Assembly (NCBI RefSeq): GCF_016629665.1
Contig: NZ_JAEPRQ010000005.1
Location: 167,666 to 231,665, forward strand
Reading direction: 5' to 3'
DNA length: 64,000 nt
Source: Paracoccus caeni
GTDB lineage: Bacteria > Pseudomonadota > Alphaproteobacteria > Rhodobacterales > Rhodobacteraceae
Shown piece after piece: positions 25,240 to 33,424 of the stretch (the stretch's first letter is position 1; each line of letters opens with the position of its first letter). A program made the position numbers and the translations under genes. The notes under the pieces were generated by a model. The model had not been told where the DNA came from and made no database searches. It saw only the letters and a list, made by a program, of their open reading frames with translations.

Positions 25240-26459
25240 TCCGCAGGCTCCAGCCGACCGGCGCGGCCTTCGCGCAGGATATCGCGGGTCTCGCGGACGG
25301 TGCGCTTGGTCCAGATCAGCATGCCCGACAGCACCATCATCGACAGCAGCAGGCCGAAGCTGAAGTAGATCACCTTGAGCCACAGCCCCATGAAATCGCC
25401 CGTATGCAGCGGTCGCATGGAATTGGTCACCAGTTCGACGACGGAATAATCCGACACCCGGCGCAGCTTCACCACCTCGCCGCTATAGGGATCGATGGTC
25501 GCGCTTTCAAAGACCAGCGGGTAAGAGCCGCGCCCGAAGATCTGGACCGGGTCAAAGGCGTTGCCGGGCATGAAGATGCTGTCGGTGCGCAGCCCGGAAT
25601 GGGCGGTCTGCGCCGTCGCGATCATCCCATCAAGGCTGACCGGCGGCAGGTCGTCGCTTTGGCTGACGACGGGAATGCTTTCGCGCTCCAGCACGGTTGG
25701 AATGCCTGCGGTCGAGACGGTGACGCCGGTATCGGACAGGATCGCCTCGACAAAGAACCAGATGGCTGAGACGGCGATGATGATGATGAAGGGGATCGAC
25801 CAGATGCCCGCAAGCCGGTGAAAATCGCCCCAGAACAGCCGCGCGCCCTTGCCGATGCGCAGGCGCGGTTTGAAATAAGCGCGCCAGAATTTCTTGTAGA
25901 CCAGAATCCCGGTGATGACCGAGCCCAGCATCGGGATGCCCATGAAGGCGACCGCATACCAGCCCCAGGAATAGCCGGTGGTCCATGGCAGGAACAGCCA
26001 GCCATGCAGCGCCCGCATGAAGGTGCTGAAGCCGACAGAGGCGGCTTCGCCCTGCACATGGCCGTCATACGGGTTCACATACAGTCCCACGCCCCGCCCG
26101 GAGGGTTCCGAGACAAAAACCGTCGGCGCGAAATGCGTCTCGACCGGCCAGCTTACCCATTGCATCTCGCTGCCGGGGCGCTGTTCCATCACCTTGGCGA
26201 TCAGCGCGTCGGCGCCCATCCGTTCCTCGATCCCGGCGGGCTGGCTGGCCCGGACGCTTGGATCGAACAGCCAGACGATCTCATGGCTGACGGTGGCGAT
26301 GGTGCCGGTGACGCAGATGAAGAAGACATAGGCCCAGACCGGCAGCGCCAGCCAGCCATGCAGCAAAAGCCACAACCGCGCCATCTGCGCCTTGCGATTC
26401 TTTGGCCGGGCGACGGGTTTCCGTGTCGCCCCTGTCGGGACTGGTGCGATCGGTGACAT
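25236..26459 (-). CDS. PepSY domain inner-membrane protein, ferri-siderophore reductase candidate (FpvG-like)
   Basis: A 407-residue PepSY-associated TM protein with four main membrane helices: LHGWLALPVWAYVFFICVTG, WYAVAFMGIPMLGSVITGIL, SIPFIIIIAVSAIWFFVEAI and VIYFSFGLLLSMMVLSGMLI. Histidines close to the helices (LLHGW, ALHGWLF, DFHRLAG, RPLHTGD) are candidate haem or metal ligands, as in related ferric reductases. In P. aeruginosa FpvG reduces the iron in ferripyoverdine in the periplasm. It is first in the eight-gene chain and is divergent from the TonB receptor, so the two promoters share one region. Confidence 0.82.
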   Translation of the reverse strand: MSPIAPVPTGATRKPVARPKNRKAQMARLWLLLHGWLALPVWAYVFFICVTGTIATVSHEIVWLFDPSVRASQPAGIEERMGADALIAKVMEQRPGSEMQWVSWPVETHFAPTVFVSEPSGRGVGLYVNPYDGHVQGEAASVGFSTFMRALHGWLFLPWTTGYSWGWYAVAFMGIPMLGSVITGILVYKKFWRAYFKPRLRIGKGARLFWGDFHRLAGIWSIPFIIIIAVSAIWFFVEAILSDTGVTVSTAGIPTVLERESIPVVSQSDDLPPVSLDGMIATAQTAHSGLRTDSIFMPGNAFDPVQIFGRGSYPLVFESATIDPYSGEVVKLRRVSDYSVVELVTNSMRPLHTGDFMGLWLKVIYFSFGLLLSMMVLSGMLIWTKRTVRETRDILREGRAGRLEPAE

Positions 26460-26773
26460 GCTGGGCTCTCTGATTGTGCCTGCAGGTGCTTTAGGCCCAA
26501 ATTAATCCGAGTGGAATAGTTGGGATTACCAAATGCGCGAAAATCAGCAAGCCCGGAAAGCCATATCGCAGCGGTTTTGCCACAAAAATTCACCGTTTTG
26601 CGGATTTGCAGTTCCGCTTGTCACTGACCGGGAGTAAGTGGCGCGCTGTCACGCACCCTCTGCGCGTCATTAGCCAGGAGCCGCCGGCAAGACCGGGCGC
26701 CCAAGCAAATCTCTGACATTCCGAGATCGCGGCTGCCCGCCGGGCAAAGCCGCATTTCCCGCAGGAGAAGTTC
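26460..26773. other. Divergent promoter region, PepSY operon / TonB receptor
   Basis: This 314-bp gene-free region should hold both promoters. It is AT-richer than its surroundings near 26495-26600. It contains the inverted repeat TAATCC-N14-GGATTA at 26503-26528, a GC hairpin around 26745-26757, and a GCAGGAG ribosome-binding site for the receptor gene. I could not recognise a clear Fur, RirA or Irr box. Confidence 0.6.
26503..26528. repeat. Inverted repeat, candidate operator
   Basis: TAATCC and GGATTA are separated by 14 bp, placed about 45 bp upstream of the PepSY gene start. Short arms mean chance is possible; its location in the shared iron-uptake promoter region is the reason to list it. 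Confidence 0.3.
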
Positions 26774-28990
26774 ATGTTTCTGGCACTGAATCGTCGGCGG
26801 GCGCAGTCTCGCCTTGGCCGTCTTGGATCGCGCACCGCCTTGCCGACGCTGGCACTTGCCGGTGTGGTTGCTGCAATCCCGCTGACCTCTGAGGCGCAAG
26901 AGGGCACCGAGCCGATCGTTCTGGATCAGATCACGCTGAGCGCTGACAGCGCGACCGAAGGCACCGGTAGCTATACCAGCGGCGGCGTGTCGGGGTCGGC
27001 GGCGGGTCTGGGCCTGACCGCACGCGAGACGCCGCAATCCGTGACCATCATCACCGATCAGCGGATCCGCGATCAGGGCGATGAGACGCTCAATCAGGTG
27101 ATCGACCAGACGCCGGGGCTGACGGCGATGCAGGGCAATGGCGAGATGCGCTGGTCCTATTATGCGCGCGGATCCTCGGTCGATAATATTCAATATGATG
27201 GCGTGGCAAGCTATGTGCATTTCTATGCCCGCGACGTGAACCCGCAGGACGACATGGCGATCTATGACCGGGTCGAGGTGGTGCGCGGCGCGACAGGTTT
27301 GCTTGAGGGGACGGGCAATCCCTCTGCCTCGGTCAACCTTGTGCGCAAGCTGCCCACCGCTGATGCGCAAAGCGTGGTCGAGACGGAATTGTCCAGCTTT
27401 GGCAATGTCCGGTTAAGCTATGATACCTCGCGGCCCCTGTCCGCGGATGGTCGTGTCCGCGGCCGCTTCGTCGCCTCTGGCGTGGCCGGGGATGGCTATC
27501 GCGACAATCTCAAGGACGCTCGTGGCATCCTTTACGGCGTGGTCGAGGCCGACCTGAGCGATGCAACCACGCTGAGCCTTGGGCTAAGCCATGCGCATGA
27601 AAAGATCGACGGCTATGCCTGGGGCGGGCTGTGGACGCGCCCCGATGGCAGTTTCTACGATTTCGATGGCAAAACCTCGCCCTCGCTGGATTGGGAATTT
27701 TCGGACCGCAAGCAGACCGTCGGCTATCTGAATCTGGATCATGATTTCGGCAATGGCTGGTCGCTGGATGCGCGGCTGCGCGTCTCGGAAGGCGATGCAG
27801 AGATGATGTATTCCTATATGCGCTATGAAGAGACCGGCGACCTGCTGCGCGATGGCGGCAATGATTTCTATATCAACCAGTCGCGTTCGGTGGATGTCCG
27901 TCTGTCAGGCCCGGTAAGTCTGTTCGGACGCGACCATGACTTTGTCATCGGCGTGAACGGCAGTCGCGACCGCACCCGATATGATTCGCATAAAAGCTTT
28001 ACCGACATTATCGAGGACCCTTCGGTCGCCGATCCCGGTTCCTATCCCGATCCTGATTTCAAGCCGGGCAGCGATTACTGGGACATGGTGAACAAAAATT
28101 ACGGCATCTATGCCTCGGCCCGCTGGAATCTTGCCGATACCACCAAGGTCATCACCGGCGCGCGTTTGGCCTGGTATGATTACATCGACGACGCATCCTG
28201 GGGCGGCAGTTCGTTCGAGGTGGACAGCCAGTTGGTGCCCTATCTGGGCGTGGTCCATGATCTGAACGACCGGGTTACGGTCTATGGCAGCTATACCGGC
28301 ATCTTCGCGCCGAAATCCGAACGCGGCGTGGATGGTCAGCTTGATCCGGTTGAGGGAAGCAACCTTGAATTCGGCGCCAAGGCCGAGTTTCTGGGCGGCG
28401 ATCTGATCGCCTCGGCTGCGGTGTTCCAGACCGATCAGGACGGTCTGCCCGAAAGCGATCCCGATCATCAGGACTGTGCCGGGCCGGGACCGACCTGTAG
28501 CATCGCGGCCGGTCTGATCCGCACACGCGGGGCAGAGGTGGAACTGGCAGGGGCGATCAATGATCGCTGGAATGTCTGGGCCAGCTATACCTATGCCAAT
28601 TCGAAATATCGCGAAGGCGAAAAGTCCGGGCAGCGCTTCAACACCGCGACCTCGCCGGAACATCTGCTGAAGCTGGGCGCGACCTATGATCTGGCAGGGG
28701 CGCTGGAAGGGCTGACCGTCGGGGGCTCGCTTCGCTATCAAAGCGTGATCTTCGCTGACGAGCCGGGCGGCGGCTGGAGCAGCGGCGGCGTTCCTTATCG
28801 CCTGCAACAGGGCGGTTATACGCTGGTCGATCTGATGGCCCGTTATGATCTGTCGGATCAGACCTCGGTGCAGCTCAATATCGATAACCTGTTCGACAAG
28901 ACCTATTACTCGGCCATTTCCGAACCAGGTTATGGCAACTTCATCGGGCCAGAGCGCAGCGTTTCGCTGGCCCTGCGTCACGCATTCTAG
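26774..28990 (+). CDS. TonB-dependent siderophore receptor
   Basis: A 738-residue outer-membrane receptor for ferric siderophores. A signal peptide ends near TSEAQ; a TonB-box-like stretch (EPIVLDQITL) follows. The plug domain (~60-190) contains RETPQSVTIIT, DQTPGLTAMQG and YDRVEVVRGATGLLEGTGNP, typical of the FhuA/FpvA-type siderophore receptor family. The C-terminal 22-strand barrel ends SVSLALRHAF, with aromatic terminal Phe. There is no N-terminal signalling (STN) domain, so it is not a FecA/FpvA-type transducer. It is divergent from the FpvG-like gene and probably brings in the siderophore from which that system removes iron. Siderophore identity is unknown. Confidence 0.93.
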   Translation: MFLALNRRRAQSRLGRLGSRTALPTLALAGVVAAIPLTSEAQEGTEPIVLDQITLSADSATEGTGSYTSGGVSGSAAGLGLTARETPQSVTIITDQRIRDQGDETLNQVIDQTPGLTAMQGNGEMRWSYYARGSSVDNIQYDGVASYVHFYARDVNPQDDMAIYDRVEVVRGATGLLEGTGNPSASVNLVRKLPTADAQSVVETELSSFGNVRLSYDTSRPLSADGRVRGRFVASGVAGDGYRDNLKDARGILYGVVEADLSDATTLSLGLSHAHEKIDGYAWGGLWTRPDGSFYDFDGKTSPSLDWEFSDRKQTVGYLNLDHDFGNGWSLDARLRVSEGDAEMMYSYMRYEETGDLLRDGGNDFYINQSRSVDVRLSGPVSLFGRDHDFVIGVNGSRDRTRYDSHKSFTDIIEDPSVADPGSYPDPDFKPGSDYWDMVNKNYGIYASARWNLADTTKVITGARLAWYDYIDDASWGGSSFEVDSQLVPYLGVVHDLNDRVTVYGSYTGIFAPKSERGVDGQLDPVEGSNLEFGAKAEFLGGDLIASAAVFQTDQDGLPESDPDHQDCAGPGPTCSIAAGLIRTRGAEVELAGAINDRWNVWASYTYANSKYREGEKSGQRFNTATSPEHLLKLGATYDLAGALEGLTVGGSLRYQSVIFADEPGGGWSSGGVPYRLQQGGYTLVDLMARYDLSDQTSVQLNIDNLFDKTYYSAISEPGYGNFIGPERSVSLALRHAF

Positions 28991-28996
28991 GATTTT

Positions 28997-29020
28997 CCGG
29001 GCGCGGTTCGCTGCGCCCGG
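28997..29020. terminator. Bidirectional terminator hairpin
   Basis: A perfect 8-bp stem, CCGGGCGC / GCGCCCGG, with an 8-nt loop lies between the convergent receptor and LacI-family genes. A TTTT run precedes it on the plus strand, which reads as AAAA after the stem on the minus strand. Confidence 0.65.
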
Positions 29021-29024
29021 ATGT

Positions 29025-30038
29025 CTATGGCCGGACGGTCTTGCGCCAGACGATCTGCGCGGGGAAATGCGTGGTCAAATTCTCCATGCCGTCCTCATCC
29101 TCCAGCACTTTGGCGATGTGGCTGGCCATTTCGCGGACCGGCTGGCGGAAGGTGGTCAGGTCGTAACCCAGCCAGCCCGCCACCGGGATGTCATCGAAAC
29201 CGATCAGGCAAAGATCCTCGGGCAGGCGCAGGCGGAATTCGACCCGTGCCACGTCCAGAAAGCCAAGGGCGATCAGGTCAGTGACGCAGAAGGCGCCATC
29301 GGGCCTGTCAGACGCCGCCAGAAGCTGCCGGGCGCCATCCGCACCCGCGCCATAGCCGGTCGGCCCGGCGCGGGCGACGCTGACCTTCAGCCCCGATTGT
29401 TCGGCAGCGGTCAGGAAGGCGGTTTCCCGCGCGATCAGGCTGGGCGTGCCTGCGGTTGAACTGACCAGCGCAAGATGCCTGCATCCGGCGCGTTTCAGGA
29501 TCAGACAGGCTTCCTTTGCCGCCACCTCATTCTCGACCAGCACGAAATGCGGGCCTTTGATGGCATCGTCGCGGTTGATCAGGATCACCCGCTGACCATG
29601 CTCAATGCAGGTCTCAATCAGCGACGAGGGAGGTGAGCCCGACACCACAATCGTCGCATCGGCCCGATAATTCAGCGTCTGGCGCAAGGCGGATGCGACG
29701 TTTTCGGGCCGCCCCGCAGTGGTCAGCACCATCACCACCTTGCCCATCGCCTGCAATTCGCGGGTCGTCGCCTCGACAATGGCGGCCTGATGCGGCGCCT
29801 CCAGTTCGGCCACGATGATGCAGACGATGCCCGAGCGGTGGTGGATCAGCCCGCGTGCCAGATGGTTGACGTGGTAGCCCAGCTTCTCCGCCGCAGCCAT
29901 CACCTTGGCGCGGGTTTTCGGAGAGACGCTGGCCCCATCGGTAAAGGTCCGCGACACTGCCGAGCGCGACACGCCGGCAAGTTCAGCCACCTTGTTTGCA
30001 CTGACCGAGGCCTTCTTGGTCTTCGATTTTTTCGCCAC
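29025..30038 (-). CDS. LacI family transcriptional regulator
   Basis: A 337-residue regulator: N-terminal HTH (NKVAELAGVSRSAVSRTFTD, ~residues 13-32), hinge segment NHLARGL, and a C-terminal sugar-binding-like domain (periplasmic binding fold, including CLIGFDDIPVAGWLGYDLTT). A longer frame opens at 30134. The GTG at 30038 gives the normal LacI length and a Lys-rich start (VAKKSKTKK), but has no strong ribosome-binding site, so the start is uncertain. Palindromes of the form TTGCA-N6-TGCAA and a TTGCGCGCAA lie upstream, suggesting autoregulation and control of the divergent Na/Pi gene. It converges with the TonB receptor gene; the effector is unknown. Confidence 0.88.
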   Translation of the reverse strand: MAKKSKTKKASVSANKVAELAGVSRSAVSRTFTDGASVSPKTRAKVMAAAEKLGYHVNHLARGLIHHRSGIVCIIVAELEAPHQAAIVEATTRELQAMGKVVMVLTTAGRPENVASALRQTLNYRADATIVVSGSPPSSLIETCIEHGQRVILINRDDAIKGPHFVLVENEVAAKEACLILKRAGCRHLALVSSTAGTPSLIARETAFLTAAEQSGLKVSVARAGPTGYGAGADGARQLLAASDRPDGAFCVTDLIALGFLDVARVEFRLRLPEDLCLIGFDDIPVAGWLGYDLTTFRQPVREMASHIAKVLEDEDGMENLTTHFPAQIVWRKTVRP

Positions 30039-30063
30039 TGGGTTCCGGCTTTGAATGAAGGTG

Positions 30064-30115
30064 TTGCGCGCAAGTCGCTGATTTGATCTTTGCGGAAGAT
30101 TGCACCGGAATGCAA
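30064..30115. promoter_or_regulatory. Candidate LacI-type operators upstream of the LacI gene
   Basis: Two palindromes: TTGCGCGCAA (30064-30073), perfect with a central CpG, and TTGCA-N6-TGCAA (30100-30115). The second form recurs at 30218-30233. They lie 26-77 bp upstream of the GTG start chosen for the LacI gene. Confidence 0.45.
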
Positions 30116-30217
30116 ATAAGTTAATCGCGTTCACGTCTGAAAACGACCGAAATCATGGGGTTTTTCTGCTTATCCCTGCCGCGGCCGCACAATTCCTTGT
30201 GCAATCTTCGCAGGATA

Positions 30218-30233
30218 TTGCAACGCTGTGCAA
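30218..30233. promoter_or_regulatory. Candidate LacI-type operator upstream of the Na/Pi gene
   Basis: TTGCA-N6-TGCAA, the same 16-bp form as at 30100-30115, with one extra matching base on each side. It is about 50 bp upstream of the Na/Pi cotransporter start. An 11-bp inverted repeat (GAAGATTGCAC at 30095-30105, GTGCAATCTTC at 30199-30209) also links the two parts of this region. Confidence 0.45.
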
Positions 30234-30284
30234 TTGATGCCAGATTGAGGGGATGACTTATGCACCCCTTGTCGGAGGATGCCG

Positions 30285-31943
30285 TTGGACTCCACCATCC
30301 AGTTGATCGACCTGCTTGGCGCGGCGGCCCTGTTGCTTTGGGGGTTGCGGCTGATCAAGACCGGGGTTCTGCGTGCTTACGGTGCCACCCTGCGGCGCTG
30401 GCTGGCGCGCGGGGCGGGCAATCGCGTCATGGCGGCTTTCTGGGGGTTTCTGGCGACTTTGGGGTTGCAGTCCAGCACGGCGTCGGCGGTGATCGTGGCC
30501 TCGTTCACGGCGCGAGACATCGTGCAGCCGCGTATGGCGCAGGCGATGATGCTGGGCGCCAATCTGGGCACGGCGATCGTGACGCTGATCCTGTCGGCGG
30601 ATGTGCATTGGCTGGGCAGCGCCGCCGTGTTTATCGGCGTGGTGCTGTTCCAGACCTCGAAGCTGAACCGCAACCGCAATCTGGGCCGGGCGATCCTTGG
30701 GCTGGGCCTGATGCTGCTGGCACTGCAATTGCTGGGCGCGGTGACCGAGCCATTGCGCGATTCACCGACCGTTTCGGCGATCCTGTCGGGTCTTGAGGAT
30801 GCGCCGGTGTTTGCGGTCCTGATCGCGGCGGGGCTGGCGATCCTTGGTTCGTCCAGTCTGGCGGTGGTGGTGTTGGTGATGATGCTGGCTGCCGCCGGGA
30901 TCGTCGGGCCAGAGCTGTCGTTGTGGCTGGTGGCCGGGGCCAATCTGGGTGGCGCGGTGCCGCCCTGGCTGGCCGTCCGGTCCGAGGGGGTTGCCGCGCA
31001 GCGGGTGACGCTGGCCAATCTGATCGTGCGGGGGATCGGCGCGTTGCTGGTCATGGTGCTGGCGGTGCCCTTGGCCGATTTGCTGGGGCGTGTGATCTCT
31101 GATCCGGCTTTGTTCGTGGTGACGGCGCATATCGCGTTCAGCGCGATCCTGCTGGTCGTGTTCCTGCCGCTGATCGGGCCGGTCGCGAAGCTGGTGGAAT
31201 GGCTGCGCCCGGATGATCCGCAGGCGGGCAGGGTGGTGCCGAACTATCTGGACGAGAACCTGTTGCCGATCCCCGAAATGGCGCTGGCCGTGGCCGCGCG
31301 CGAAACGCTTCGGCTGGGCGACAAGGTCGGCGAAATGCTGGAGCAGACGCTGATCACCTTGCGCGAATCTGATGAGGCCGCCCGGGCCGAGGTCTCGGTG
31401 CTGGAGGCCGAAGTGGACCGGCTTTACGAGGCGATTAAACTTTACGTTGCGCGGATCAGCCGGGCCGAGCTTGACGCGGATGATGCACGGCGCGCGCATG
31501 AGATCATCTCTTACGCGATCAATCTTGAGCATATCGGCGATATTATCGAAGGCGGTCTGGCCGATGCGGCGGCGCGCAAGGCGCAGCAGAAGCTGGCCTT
31601 TTCGCCCGAGGGTCAGGTCGAGATCGAGGGTTTTTATCGCCACACGCAAGAGAATCTGCGGATCGCGCAGGCGATCTTTCTGTCGCGTGATCCGTCGCTG
31701 GCGCGGCGTCTGGTGGCGCAGAAGGTGGAAAGCCGGAAACTTGAGGCGCAATCTGCAGAACGGCATCTGGCGCGGATGCGCGGCGGGCGGGTCGAGACGC
31801 TGGAATCCAGCGCCATCCATCTGGACCTGCTGCGCGATCTGAAGCGGGTGAATGCCCATGTCGCCTCGGTCGCCTATCCGATTCTGGAAGAATTGGGGAT
31901 GCTGAAGGAAAGCCGCCTACGAGAGGTTGGCGCGGCGGGGTAG
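30285..31943 (+). CDS. Na/Pi cotransporter family protein with PhoU-like domain
   Basis: An inner-membrane protein of about 552 residues. The first ~310 residues hold two Na/Pi repeats, each with a Ser-rich signature (LQSSTASAVIVASF near 66 and GSSSLAVVVLVM near 190). The C-terminal ~200 residues form a helical PhoU-like domain. Bacterial YjbB-type relatives export or exchange phosphate with Na+. The TTG at 30285 is preferred because GGAGG lies 6 nt upstream; the in-frame ATG at 30279 touches that ribosome-binding site. It precedes a Pho-box-controlled ABC importer, suggesting a phosphorus-handling neighbourhood. Confidence 0.85.
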   Translation: MDSTIQLIDLLGAAALLLWGLRLIKTGVLRAYGATLRRWLARGAGNRVMAAFWGFLATLGLQSSTASAVIVASFTARDIVQPRMAQAMMLGANLGTAIVTLILSADVHWLGSAAVFIGVVLFQTSKLNRNRNLGRAILGLGLMLLALQLLGAVTEPLRDSPTVSAILSGLEDAPVFAVLIAAGLAILGSSSLAVVVLVMMLAAAGIVGPELSLWLVAGANLGGAVPPWLAVRSEGVAAQRVTLANLIVRGIGALLVMVLAVPLADLLGRVISDPALFVVTAHIAFSAILLVVFLPLIGPVAKLVEWLRPDDPQAGRVVPNYLDENLLPIPEMALAVAARETLRLGDKVGEMLEQTLITLRESDEAARAEVSVLEAEVDRLYEAIKLYVARISRAELDADDARRAHEIISYAINLEHIGDIIEGGLADAAARKAQQKLAFSPEGQVEIEGFYRHTQENLRIAQAIFLSRDPSLARRLVAQKVESRKLEAQSAERHLARMRGGRVETLESSAIHLDLLRDLKRVNAHVASVAYPILEELGMLKESRLREVGAAG

Positions 31944-32108
31944 GGTGTCTTGGCTGCTGTCTTCGGAGAGCAGAGGGCTGGGCACAGCCGCGGTTGGGCA
32001 CCTGCAACAGCCGTGCTTTGCGCTTTATGGTGCCGTGTCCCCTGCCGTCTCTGTAGCGCGTAACATCCCCAAAGTGCCCAGCCGGGGGGCGGCTGTGCAC
32101 TGCCCGGC

Positions 32109-32123
32109 GGTGCCTCCGGCACC
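32109..32123 (+). terminator. Short GC hairpin, possible terminator
   Basis: GGTGCC / GGCACC with a 3-nt loop, followed by TTGACTC rather than a T-run. Weak terminator candidate for the Na/Pi gene or for a short RNA encoded upstream of it. Confidence 0.4.
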
Positions 32124-32202
32124 TTGACTCCGGGCGCATCACGTCAACCGAATGACCGGGCGAGGGTCATTGCGCGGCTGTGCAAAACTGCGCTCGCACA
32201 TG

Positions 32203-32231
32203 GCGTCACATTTCTGTTTCAAATCTGTAAC
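32203..32231 (+). promoter_or_regulatory. Pho box (PhoB binding site)
   Basis: Three 7-bp units at exact 11-bp spacing: GCGTCAC, CTGTTTC and CTGTAAC, separated by ATTT and AAAT. The last two fit the Pho box form CTGTNNN-AT-rich 4 bp-CTGTNNN. It is 95 bp upstream of the ABC binding-protein gene and 8 bp before a TTGACA. It indicates induction under phosphate limitation. Confidence 0.65.
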
Positions 32232-32325
32232 ATGAACGGTTGACATCACCCCGATTCGTGTCCGAACCTGATGCACGGCTTTGCAAAACAAGCGTGCCTC
32301 GGGAGAAGGCTAGGGGAGGAAGAAG

Positions 32326-33351
32326 ATGAAATTGAGAACCGCTGCCATCGCGGCAGGCGTCGCATCATTACCGGCATTCGCAGCCCAAGCGGCAGAACTG
32401 AACCTGATCTGTTCCGCCGATGTGGTGATCTGCGAGAAGCTGGTTTCGGAATTCGGCAACAGCCACCCGGATATCAGCGTGAACATGGTGCGGATGTCCT
32501 CGGGCGAGACTTATGCCCGTGTCCGGGCCGAGGCGCGCAATCCGCAGACCGATCTGTGGTGGGGCGGCACCGGCGATCCGCATCTGCAGGCCGCTGCCGA
32601 GGAGCTGACCGCCGTTTATGAATCGCCGATGCTGCCGGAACTGCATGACTGGGCGGTGAAACAGGCGGAAATCTCTGGGAACCGGACGGTCGGCGTCTAT
32701 AGCGGCGCGCTTGGCTGGGGTTACAATACGCAGATTTTCGAAAGCAAAGGGCTGAAGGAACCGGCCTGCTGGTCCGATCTGCTGGACCCGGGCCTGAAGG
32801 GCGAGATCCAGATTGCCGATCCGAACTCGTCGGGCACCGCCTATACGACGCTTGCCACGCTGGTTCAGTTGATGGGAGAGGATGAGGCGTTCGAATATCT
32901 GAAACAGCTCAACGCCAATGTCGCCCAATATACGAAATCGGGCTCGGCCCCGGTGAAGTCGGCTGCGCGGGGCGAGGCTGGTTTGGGCATCGTCTTCCTG
33001 CATGACGCGGTGTCGCAATCGGTCGAGGGTTTCCCGATCAAGCCGATGACGCCTTGCGAGGGGACCGGCTACGAGGTCGGTTCGATGTCAATCATCGAAG
33101 GCGCGCCGAACCCGGATGAGGCGAAAATCTTCTATGACTGGGTGCTGACCGCCGATGTGCAGAACCTGATGCCCGAGGCGGGCTCGTTCCAGCTTCCGTC
33201 GAACAAGGCGGCTGTGGCGTCCGAGCATGTCCCCGATCTGGGTGAGATCAAGCTGATCGATTACGACTTCGCCGAATATGGCGGGGCCGAACGGCGGCGT
33301 GAATTGCTGGCCCGTTGGGACGCAGAAGTCGGCGGGCGCGCGACCGAATAA
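32326..33351 (+). CDS. ABC transporter substrate-binding protein, AfuA-like
   Basis: A 341-residue periplasmic protein (signal MKLRTAAIAAGVASLPAFAAQA) of the family usually called Fe3+ binding protein. The tandem tyrosines that bind iron in FbpA-type proteins are absent; that position reads GIVFLHDAVS. His226, Asp227 and Glu250 have the same spacing as the residues I recall binding sugar phosphates in Actinobacillus AfuA (His205, Asp206, Glu229). WWGGTGDPHL is another conserved block. With the Pho box upstream and a phosphatase gene downstream, import of hexose phosphate or another organophosphate is more likely than iron. Phosphonate uptake is the main alternative. Confidence 0.82.
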   Translation: MKLRTAAIAAGVASLPAFAAQAAELNLICSADVVICEKLVSEFGNSHPDISVNMVRMSSGETYARVRAEARNPQTDLWWGGTGDPHLQAAAEELTAVYESPMLPELHDWAVKQAEISGNRTVGVYSGALGWGYNTQIFESKGLKEPACWSDLLDPGLKGEIQIADPNSSGTAYTTLATLVQLMGEDEAFEYLKQLNANVAQYTKSGSAPVKSAARGEAGLGIVFLHDAVSQSVEGFPIKPMTPCEGTGYEVGSMSIIEGAPNPDEAKIFYDWVLTADVQNLMPEAGSFQLPSNKAAVASEHVPDLGEIKLIDYDFAEYGGAERRRELLARWDAEVGGRATE

Positions 33352-33424
33352 TCCGGCGCGCGATCCGAATGGCCGGGGCTGGCGACACGGCCCCGGCATC
33401 TGACGAGAACGGGACAGGCATCGA

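Larger units (their letters stand above)
31944..32325. other. Intergenic region with long nested inverted repeat
   Basis: No gene is visible in these 382 bp. The left part has two nested arm pairs: GCACAGCCGC (31982-31991) with GCGGCTGTGC (32089-32098), and TGGGCAC (31995-32001) with GTGCCCA (32074-32080). Together they could fold a ~117-nt RNA with a 72-nt loop. A GGTGCC-TCC-GGCACC hairpin follows at 32109-32123, perhaps the terminator of the Na/Pi gene. The right part holds a Pho box (32203-32231), a consensus -35-like TTGACA (32240-32245) and a GGGGAGGA ribosome-binding site. Confidence 0.6.
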
